Shown: positions 55,901 to 64,000 of the stretch, piece after piece
Layout of the letters: each line of letters starts with the position of its first letter
Position numbering within the stretch: position 1 is the first letter of the stretch
DNA from: Porites lobata
Taxonomy: Eukaryota; Cnidaria; Anthozoa; Scleractinia; Poritidae
Direction: 5' to 3'
Assembly (NCBI GenBank): GCA_942486035.1
Contig: CALNXK010000017.1
Location: forward strand, 239,501-303,500
DNA length: 64,000 bases
Notes under the pieces: generated by a model
What the model saw: the letters and a program-made list of their open reading frames with translations, nothing else
Told to the model about the DNA's origin: nothing
Database searches by the model: none
Position numbers and translations under genes: made by a program

Positions 55901-58900
55901 GGGGAAGCATAACCTCAGACTCTCCTAGAATGAAGGATCATTATTTTGGATGTCATCTACTTTACAGGAACTTCCTTCTACTTCAAACCTAAAACAATAA
56001 CATAGGTAATACGTGTGTCATTTTAGGTAAAGTTGACATGGTTGTTCTTGGTGCTGGTACTGGTGGCACTATAACTGGTGTGGCAAGAAAACTCAAGGAA
56101 AAATGTCCAAATGTTAAGGTAATCAATATTTTGAAATAGTTTTGTAAATAATATATCAGTAGTTGATGCTAATGCTGCTAATGCTGCAGTTTGCAGAGGA
56201 TTGAAACTACATTGTATGATTTGCCATGTTTGAAAGTCCAGTACACACAGTATATAGCTTGCATGGGATATTTAAGAATAATAAATGTAATATGGTACTT
56301 TTCAGGTGATCGGTGTTGATCCTCATGGGTCAATCCTGGCTCAACCGGAGGAACTCAATGATTGTGACAACCCAATCTATCATGTAAGTTCCAACCTAAA
56401 AACTTTAATTGAACTTTAAGAACTACTGACCAAGTTAAGATTTCTTTATTTTTTGTGAAGTGTCCATGACATTATTGAAAGATCAGATACCACTTAATAT
56501 AACCAAACAATACTTAAGTTAGTGTGGTACATGTATGCTCCCTAAACCCTTGCTGTGCCTATTAAGCATTTTCCATGCATGCAAAAAAAAGACAATGAAA
56601 ATAAAGAGATGATAAAATGCTACATTTTATCTGTTTTCTTGTAGGTAGAAGGTATTGGCTATGACTTTGTACCTACTGTTTTGGACCGCAGCGTTGTTGA
56701 CAAATGGTATAAAGTTGGTGACAAGGAAGCATTCACTTTTGCCAGACGACTTATAAGAGAGGAAGGACTGCTTTGTGGTAAATATGTTAAGTTTGACACA
56801 ATTAGGGGAATGTTTTTGCTGTCAGGCTTTTTGGTGGATATATTGTCAACTAATTTGTGTTTTGTTGTTATATTAGGTGGCTCATGTGGAAGTGCTATGG
56901 CTGCTGCTGTGCAAGCAGCACAGACTCTGGGGGAGGGACAGAGGTGTGTTGTCCTGCTGCCGGACTCTGTCCGCAACTACATGTAAGGCAAAGTATTCTC
57001 CACCTTGTAATAAATATAATATTGCTTAGGAATGTCTCTGGGTACAATTTCATGTATTTTTAAAGCATGTGATTCCTTAAGAATCATGAGTTTAATGTTA
57101 ATGTATTTTAATTTTTCTTTAATTTTTAGGTCCAAATACTTGAGTGATGATTGGATGGAAGACAAAGGATTCCTTGAAAAAGAGAGAAAAGAAGATAACA
57201 ACAAGTTTTGGTATAGAATATATATATATATATATGTCCCTATTTCACTTAAACTCATTACCATACTTAACCATTAAATTGACAAAAAAATAAAACGTTT
57301 ACCGAGGATAAAATTGAATGTTATTTCTGAAAGGAAAAATATTTTGTTTTGATATATTTATTGACAATATCTCTGCTTTGGAATGAACCATAGCATGGTT
57401 TATTTCAAAGCAGAGATGTTGTCAGTGACTTATCCTTTTCTTTTTTTTTAAGATAGTAATTATTACTAATTGCCAAGGTAGGAGTAATCATACCATGGTT
57501 GACACAGGTCAGGAAATAGTCAGGGCAGGGGAAAGAACATAGGAAATCTCACTTCTAATCAGGGAAAATTTAAGTCTTTGAGAGAAGTCAGTCAAAAGTG
57601 AAATTTAACGAGTACATATTTATTCTCTTCCCTCTTCTTTAATTGTTTTCTAACATTTAAAATTCTTTTGTGCTTTTTACGGACATGAATCTTGTTGCGG
57701 GCGACAAGAGGAGCCCACAATCGTAATATCCAGGTTGTTGTTGCACATGCATCGTATGTAGCCAGCATTCATTTGGACTTCCATTAACAATGAATGGAAT
57801 GCACAGAAAGCAATTTGATCATGCGCCTTTCGACCTTCTACCCTCGTAATTTGATCACTTGTATTTTGACCATCTGTTATGTGAAACCTGGGCAAAGAAC
57901 AGTTTTGGAGCAAAAGCATTTTGACCTTCGATTGTTGTCGTCTGCACTCCGCAACCTTTGGTTATTACTAGTTGTATTGGTAGAATATTGTTCGTGAAAT
58001 TGAACAAAATGCTGATGTACTGGGTTTTCAAGAATGTCAGTCCCTTTTGCACGTTATGTTAAGGAACTATCAATTCATGTACACTGCACGTGACTTGCTG
58101 AAAGCATGAATAAAAGAGTGAAGAGGATGGCTCTATAAAGAAGAGAGCTGAGTCCATTATCAGGACTAATTTGTGCAATTGTTAATTCAGTTGGTCAGGG
58201 AAATTTTACATTTGTCAGGAAAAAAGTCAGGGAATTTCAGAAACCTCTGGCTGTGGCAACCATGTATATCCTTACCCGACTGATGTGGTGATGTGTTAGT
58301 CGATTTTCTACTTCCATCCAACAATAATTTCAGTATTTTAAAACTTCTACTTGATTTTATTATTATTTTCCAGGTGGTGGACAAAGAAAGTTTCGTCCCT
58401 TAACTTACACACTCCACTAACAGTCCTGCCAACTGTTACCTGTCAGCAGTCTATTGACATAATGGACAAGTATGTTTCTTAGCAATATAATTAAAGTCCT
58501 AGTGGGGTGTCTATCTTTACAGCAACTGAATTGCACCAAGCATGCACGCATTATTTATTCCACAGCTAGAGTCTTAATTTGTTAACAAAATAAGAATGTC
58601 TTAGTGTCATTACTATAAAGAACACAACTTAATCAGAATTTTTAAATCTGTGTAAAAAAAGTATTTACAGGAGATCTGCCATTTGAATAATTTTACGGCG
58701 ACATGTAGTATTTCTTTCACTATTTAAAGGTCGATGCCTTGGGAAGATTATTTAGCTGTACCAAACGCTGGCTGCATTAATATTCGTTTAAATGATGTTT
58801 GGATAGTCTGTCACGCACTTCACAGATTGTAAAGACAGCGGGCAAAACAGAACCAGGGTGGTATTTTATTTTGGCGCTATCTCCATTGAATGTTTCGACA

Positions 58901-60607
58901 CTGGTTACAGAGCCCGTAGTTTTAAGAAAAAGAGTAACTTTTGATAGATGTATTCTTTCATTGTCTGAATTGCTGCTATCCTCTCAAGAATTTCCCAGAT
59001 AAATAGCTGAAACGACTTGTCAAGAACGTCTTACCCTACGACAAATCTATATATATATTCGCGAAAGCAATTGTTTTCATCCTGTACCTAAAACTAATTT
59101 CGTCAGCGATATTCTTGAATTTGTTTATTCATTTATTTGTCAATTTCTTTATTTTGCAGGGAATGTTTTGATCAAGTTCCAGTAGTCAACGATGCTGGGT
59201 AAGGGTGGATAAAGAAATCCGGATTTTTATTTTTAGCTGTGCTTTGTTTGACTGGTTTAATTCACCTCTGTTCTTTCCTTTGAATCAGAGCTGTAATGGG
59301 AATGGTTACTCTTGGTAACATCATGTCGCAGATTTTAAGCGGAAGAGTCACTCCTGAGAGCCCAATAGTTAAATGCATCTACAAGAACTTTAAAAAGGTG
59401 AAATAGAGACATTCCTGAGCTTATTGTTTATTTTCTATTCGAGCACCTGCTGTGGAAGCCGTATTCCATATAAGTAACAACCAGCGTACTAGTCTAATAA
59501 GATCCGTTTTGGATGGTTTGTAAGGCAAAGTCGTGTTTATTTTTCAGGTTACACTAGACTCCAGTCTTGGTCAATTGTCATGTATTCTTGATCTTGATCA
59601 TTATGCTGTTGTAGTCCATAGTCAGCGGCTCTGTAAGTATAACATGCATGCATTCATAAACTAAGTAAACTTGTTTTAGAAACAGTCAGTTCAACTGATC
59701 AACTTTCTAAGCCTGTAAGTCAGGAGTAAAAACAACAATAACTGAACTGAACTGTTTGGTCTGAAATTATGCTGGTGATTTCATAATTAGACTGTTCACA
59801 GTCCTCTATTTTTCCGTAAGATCATCGAGATCGAGCGCTTTGCGTTACGGGCTGCCATCTTGCATGAGTGTCAAAACTACTTAGGGAACGGGGGAATACT
59901 TGAGTCATAATCCGAGCTATAATCCCCGACGCCCGCCCCTCGGTACATTTGAAAATCAAGATAGCCGTGACGGTAAGACGCGGTATATCTAAACGATCTC
60001 ACCAAAAAATAGGGGACTGTGAACAGCCTATTTCAAAATCAAAGAAGCGCGCAGCGTGAGTACCATTTGAAAGTGTGATTTCACACCAAAATTGAACTAC
60101 ACGAAGTTCAATTATGACTTAAGTGATTACTTCCATTGTAAAATCACCCCAACATTGGATATTAGACAATAGCAATATTCTCTTGATCTAGCACCAGCCG
60201 GTTTATAAATAAGCGGAACCGGAAACTCTTTTTTGTCTCATTTTGTATGCAAAAAAGGTGCGGTTTTGAGCAGATGTCACCTCATGACTCTGTATAAGTT
60301 ACTCCGCTGAGAGCCCATCAAATGCGAGGATATCATTCATGATTTCACATTGAATGTAGTAAAGGTATGAAATGCCATGACTTAATTAACACCTTATTTC
60401 ACTGAGGTCCGACAGCTGTAGGTAGTTACTGTGTAGTACGATTGTTCTCAGATACATACTTACTGTGATCGTTTTGGCTTGTTAGATAACGATAAAGGAA
60501 AACTGGACCAGAAAGAAATGATATTTGGGATTGTCACCCGCATTGATCTGTTAAACTTCATCACTTTGGGTCAACAAGGAGAGGCGACTTCAAATGGAGA
60601 AGTGTAA
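49942..60607 (+). CDS. CBS: Cystathionine beta-synthase
   Basis: CBS condenses serine and homocysteine to cystathionine (transsulfuration; also a source of H2S) with PLP. Seventeen exons join in frame to 536 residues: 49942-50084, 50164-50270, 50436-50570, 51035-51114, 51406-51475, 54008-54072, 54182-54251, 56027-56118, 56306-56383, 56645-56777, 56877-56982, 57130-57210, 58374-58469, 59160-59198, 59289-59397, 59548-59632 and 60486-60607. Heme ligands are kept (KCTWHLG Cys, SPHQHN His). The PLP lysine lies in NAGGSVKDR and the substrate loop is EPTSGNTG. The PLP-phosphate loop is GAGTGGTITG. A C-terminal pair of CBS domains follows (LTVLPTVTC.. and VTLDSSLGQL..), which in animals responds to S-adenosylmethionine. 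The redox CXXC of the human enzyme is not intact here (EKCPNVKV). Every intron is GT-AG. Confidence 0.96.
52331..52500. repeat. Dispersed C-rich repeat in CBS intron 5
   Basis: TGTGGTTGCAGAAAATATCC then CATACC..CCATGGAGGGAATTTC and several C-runs. A related copy lies in reverse orientation at 53755-53950 (TGTGGTTCCAGAAAATAGCC when reverse-complemented). These could be the two ends of one 1.6-kb element, but the arms are as similar to a generic dispersed family as to each other. Confidence 0.55.
53194..53405. mobile_element. 194-bp TAG-ended MITE with perfect 9-bp duplication
   Basis: TAGACTACAAGTAGTCCCCA (53203) and TGGGGACTACTCGTAGTCTA (to 53396) are inverse, and pairing continues inward through TTTTTCCT..GGGATAGTAGAG and GAGAAAAGCGAGAC. 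The 9-bp duplication CTGAAATCA is perfect (53194-53202, 53397-53405). It lies in CBS intron 5 and is non-coding. Confidence 0.9.
53755..53950 (-). repeat. Second C-rich dispersed repeat, opposite orientation
   Basis: The reverse complement begins TGTGGTTCCAGAAAATAGCC then ATACCTCCACCACGGAGGG, matching 52331-52380 with few differences, followed by divergent G-rich sequence. Confidence 0.55.
54260..56020. other. CBS intron 7
   Basis: A 1.8-kb intron. It contains a weak relative of the 36.6-kb repeat near 55040-55110 (CAGCCAATCAGATTCAAGAG) and otherwise AT-rich sequence with no frame that I recognise. Confidence 0.45.
57362..57424. repeat. 30-bp stem hairpin in CBS intron 12
   Basis: TGACAATATCTCTGCTTTGG.. 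pairs with ..TTTCAAAGCAGAGATGTTGTCA over 30 positions with a 3-base loop. The three non-Watson-Crick positions are all compatible with G:U pairing on one strand. Possible very small MITE; the tight loop argues against a microRNA precursor. Confidence 0.75.
59779..60039. mobile_element. 243-bp TAG-ended MITE in CBS intron 16
   Basis: TAGACTGTTCACAGTCCTCT (59788) and AGGGGACTGTGAACAGCCTA (to 60030) form inverted termini of about 30 bases. Flanks TTTCATAAT and TTTCAAAAT agree at 8 of 9 bases. The interior includes AAGATCATCGAGATCGAGCG. It is the same family as the ends at 23838 and 32538. Confidence 0.85.
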
Positions 60608-61780
60608 TCTGAATTTCCAACCTGCTGTTTGTAAGAGGAACAAGACAAGAATGCTGGCTATTGTTTTTCACTATGTTGAGCGAGATAGGAATGAACGAAC
60701 CCACTGCTTCTCCCTAGTTTCCAAAGTTTCCACTCTGTTACATGGTCGTAGCCCGTTTGTTCCTTTAACTTGCATGATTGACATTCTAGGACTTTCAGCA
60801 GTCTGTTGATAGAAAGACAGTCCAATTTCACGTTTCACCCTCATGTTTACGTGAATTACTTTAAATCACCCTGGAAATGGAGCATTCCTTTATTGTAGCT
60901 TTAAAGAACTAAGAAAATAGACTGTTACAGTAGTGAAGAGCAAATGACTCGAGCACTTGTTGTTCTGATAATTGAAATATTGAGGCTGATGTGACTACAG
61001 CTCAGCCAAAATTTTTTTGCCTTGCCTCAATGGAAATAGGCATCTTACTGCGTTTGCGCTATTTATGTCTTATAATTTATTGGCACTCGTGTGTGAAAGC
61101 ACATTAACTTATTTCTTTTTGAAACAGAACAGAGTCAGTGTATGCGTAGAGCATTTAGAATACTCTTGAATGTTTATTAGTCATATGGATAACTGAACAC
61201 AGACATTAGGTCAAGGCGGCTGAGTATGCAAGTCTTATATTTTTTCCTTTAAATAAGGATTAAGCCCTTTTCTGTTACACTGTGTTAGTACGTAATTGAA
61301 CCAACCAGTATGTCACTGTCTCGACTGAAAAAAAGATCGCTTAATAATTATTGTATGGTCAAGAGGTGTACGAAGCACATGTAAAAATGGATAAATAGTG
61401 GAAAGCTCTTGTCACGTGGCAGTGAGAGAGTCGTCCAGTTAATACACAGTTTGTAAAACTGCTTAAAAATTAAGAAACAAAAGGAATACATTATAAATTT
61501 GTTCTTGACACCTCGTTAGAAAACGCGCAAAGAATTTAGGTTTTTAATAGATAAATATAGTATCTTAGTTGACGGCAGGTCCAATCTATATCTTTTCCGC
61601 GGATATTTTGTATGATTCTTGGCATTTAAGATTGCAAAATTAGGAATTGTTAGCTTTGAGAAACCTCTGAGGCACCGAACGAATCAAGTTCTGCAAAGGC
61701 TCTTAGCTCTTAAAGGAGCCACGTCACGCCACTGTCCGCATCTTGAGATAATTAGCCTAAGTTTATCATGGGCGTTATAA
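60608..61780. other. CBS 3' untranslated region and downstream spacer
   Basis: No gene recognised after the stop codon. I did not find a clear canonical poly(A) signal within the first few hundred bases; weak ATAAAT-type sequences occur near 61390. The rest is AT-rich and featureless. Confidence 0.4.
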
Positions 61781-61782
61781 TC

Positions 61783-62150
61783 ATGCCCGGGGGGGGGGAC
61801 TCCGCATATGAAAGGGGTGGGGATCCTCGTCGGAAATTTTGAATTAAACCCCTAAAGGAGACCGATCTTGGCGTGGCCCGAGCTTTTTTTGACCCCTAAA
61901 AGAGACCATGTTAAAACACAGACAAATGAGAAAAATTGGATTATATGAATGAGTAAATAAAACTAACTAAAATATACATATCAAATATATATTTTATATT
62001 TTTTCGCGTGCAACCCTAAACGAGACCTTCACGGCTAAAACTTTGCCCAGAACACCCTAAGTGAGACCCAAATCCGAACTGTATACCCCTAAGCAAGACG
62101 ACGAGCATCCCCACCCCTTTCATATGCGAAGTCCCCCCTCCCCCGGGAAT
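61783..62150. repeat. Foldback repeat with five-fold CCCTAA-GAGACC motif
   Basis: The left arm CCCGGGGGGGGGGACTCCGC..ATATGAAAGGGGTGGGGAT (61786-61826) pairs with ATCCCCACCCCTTTCATATG..CCCCCGGG (62107-62146). Inside, the motif (A)CCCTAA(A/G)NGAGACC recurs about five times in one direction (near 61850, 61895, 62012, 62055, 62088). It is non-coding, and the flanking duplication is not clear. Confidence 0.7.
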
Positions 62151-63610
62151 CCATGTCTATTTCCTCTTTCGTTGTGTCTTTGTTAATAATTATTATATAT
62201 CGTTACGGAGTTCCTAAAATGCTAGACGTACTTTTTTTTTAAATCTGAGAACGTCAATTAACATTTCTGGTTTGTAAATTTTAGGTTTTAGTCCAATTGT
62301 AAGTTCCAAAATCTGAGGGTAGTGTTGGCGTCCTAACCAATATCTGACAGGTCGGCTTGTTTGATATTCCCCATCTATCACTCCCCTTTCTAAAAGCAAT
62401 TATTTAATTATTGGCGATAATGGAATAAACTACTGTTCTTGTTTTAAAAACTAATAAAGCGTTTGTCACGCCCTTCTCCAACATTGCTACTTCATTGTAC
62501 AGTCTTGGTCACTTAGTTTAAACTCTTTGTTCGGGGAAGGGAAGTTTCTAAATATGGATGACTCGATTTTGATTTGAGCTACCAGCTTTAAATACAGCAA
62601 AAATGTCTAGTTTGAGATATATAACAAATATTCACCACTAACCACCGACACTTCGGTGAATAATTTTTTAGTATAAACTAAACAAGAACGCTCTTACAGC
62701 GGCGTCCAGTCTCGCTTGCTTGGAGATTAGATCGAGAAATGAGGAGGTATTAATTCTACACGAAACAGGATTTTCTCGCTTAAAGTTTTTTACTTCCTAC
62801 TTTATCGTCGTCGATACTTTTTAGTTGTTTCTGAATTGATTTAGTACGCCTGTTGGCAACGACCGGAAATACGTTTGCGGTCGCAGGCTATACGCGTGTA
62901 TAAATACACGAAAATTCAAAGGCCTCGATTCCAGAGAAATTACATCATTGCCAGAGATCAAAGAAATGATTTACGAGGCAAGTCATTTCAATCATCGCCG
63001 AAAGTTTACAACACCCGACCATCGCAGTTTTGGTAATTAAGATTCTTTTTTTCCGACCACTCAGTGGTGTTCACAAAGTTCCAAAGTAATCAATGCTTTG
63101 AAGCAATGGAATTCGTGGACCAACACGTATCGGAAAAGCTCTAAATTTAATCTTTCCTAAGCTTTCTTCGCAAAACATGCATGGCTTCGATCACGCAACG
63201 ATTCTTATTCCCAGTTTCCACGGTCTCCGCAACGAACGCCTGGCACAATGACCCCCTTTTGTGTCCTAAATACGAAGAAAAACGCGTTTTAGATTATGAG
63301 TCTCGCTGCTTACGCAAATGAGACCAAACGGTGAGATAATTGAGCCAAAATTGATCGTTTTCTACTCATTGATTGTTGCCAACGATTACAATTTTGTCGC
63401 CGTCACGTTCTCTTGCCGATAAACATAAAAGCATTTCTCTAGCTGTTGCAGGGACATTTCTTCAAAAAGGCTTGTAAATTCTTTCTGTGTTTGAAATCAT
63501 TCTATAAAAAAACCCATTTCATTTAGTAAAACTATAAGTTCGTTACAAATAAGAATTTGAGAATGTGACAACAAAAACAATGGATTGTTATTGGTATAAG
63601 AGACTAGATA
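62151..63610. other. Spacer, no gene recognised
   Basis: Unique-looking AT-rich DNA. A short minus-strand frame at 62214-62399 has no recognisable domain. Confidence 0.35.
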
Positions 63611-63617
63611 TCTTATA

Positions 63618-64000
63618 TCAGTGAGCTTCGTCACGTCTACTTATTCCTAAAGGAGATAATGTGTTCCCTTTGTGTATTAGATGAGCTTCCCGAGCCTTTC
63701 TCACTGCGTCACGGTTGCTGCGCATGAGTTCAAGTGGGATTAGGGTGACGTCGTTTATTGAATGTCCAGCTTGATTAAAATGCAAGGAGACGGGAGTGGG
63801 ATCGCTGAGTTGTTGGTGGTTCAAGGTGGATCGACAGTGTTCTCCAAATAGTTCATTTAGTTGGCATTTGGTCTCTAAAATGTGCTGGCATTTACATTTG
63901 TTGCATTGAATTAAGTGGAGAAGATTTTTGGATTTGCAGGATAAGTGGTCAACGATTTTTCTTTGTTTATTAGTTGTGGTAAAAATGTAATTTTTTTTAA
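63618..64000 (-). mobile_element. Penelope-like element, GIY-YIG C-terminal end
   Basis: Read on the minus strand from the window edge, the frame shows LLHLIQCNKCKCQHILETKC, then LFGEHCRSTLN, then HFNQAGHSINDVTLIPLELM and a Lys/Arg-rich end. This order (L-I-Q-C-x2-C, then E-T, then F-x-E-H-R-like, then H-F-x-x-x-x-H) is the C-terminal GIY-YIG endonuclease of Penelope-like elements. The usual Tyr of the second motif is replaced (QHILET), and a stop follows at 63618. It is truncated by the window edge and differs in sequence from the copy at 28.7 kb. Confidence 0.7.

Noticed and set aside
57362..57424. microRNA precursor
   Set aside because: The loop is only three bases and the stem is nearly fully paired; a tiny inverted-repeat element explains it more simply.
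1..64000. Bacterial or viral contamination
   Set aside because: Multi-exon animal genes with consistent GT-AG introns occur in the right half, and retroelement and MITE families are shared across both halves.

Overview
The window reads as nuclear DNA of a cnidarian, most likely a stony coral or another anthozoan. It is AT-rich. It carries three well-supported intron-containing genes of ordinary animal cell biology, plus two small Cys-rich genes. Everything between them is packed with short inverted-repeat DNA transposons, Penelope-like, Gypsy and LINE remnants, and decayed multi-copy transposase genes. The taxon is an inference from this repeat composition and gene structure; no ribosomal or mitochondrial marker is present.

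Layout. Bases 1-7.9 kb hold only repeats: a GCGATTTTTCGC minisatellite, two LINE 3' ends, a TA-flanked MITE, a 608-bp TAGCCT-ended element, a 60-bp perfect inverted repeat enclosing 2.2 kb, a 470-bp near-perfect palindrome, and a tRNA-derived sequence. Bases 7925-13925 form one complete but mutated 6-kb DNA transposon. It has 15-bp terminal inverted repeats, an ATCC target duplication, and a broken gene for a Cys-rich zinc-binding plus XPG/FEN1-type nuclease plus CXC-domain protein, best matched to Academ-type elements. At 16.65-17.2 kb lies a hairpin minisatellite with alternating 111/120-bp periods. At 17.48-21.65 kb sit two small head-to-tail genes that share exon phases and look like paralogues: one ends in a membrane segment, the other in a Cys-rich tail. 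From 23.0 to about 29.7 kb is a Penelope-like retroelement. It is split by a short inverted-repeat element that was itself split by an internally deleted Gypsy LTR retrotransposon (perfect 5-bp target duplication AAAGT). A further MITE with a perfect 9-bp duplication sits in its 3' half.

The right half is genic. VPS26C/DSCR3 (+, 31.8-42.2 kb, 11 exons found) and LSM3 (-, 43.36-46.18 kb, 3 exons) are convergent. Cystathionine beta-synthase (+, 49.94-60.61 kb, 17 exons) is divergent from LSM3. All exon phases join in frame except the VPS26C exon 2-3 junction, which has no clean GT-AG solution. Their introns contain many transposons, including a 1.6-kb foldback in VPS26C. The last 400 bases are the GIY-YIG end of another Penelope-like element on the minus strand.

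The three genes are unrelated in function: endosomal cargo recycling, U6 snRNP assembly, and transsulfuration. The most notable objects are the Academ-like element, the family of TAG-ended foldbacks with 9-bp duplications, the paralogous Cys-rich gene pair, and the long intronic or intergenic inverted repeats that could yield double-stranded RNA.
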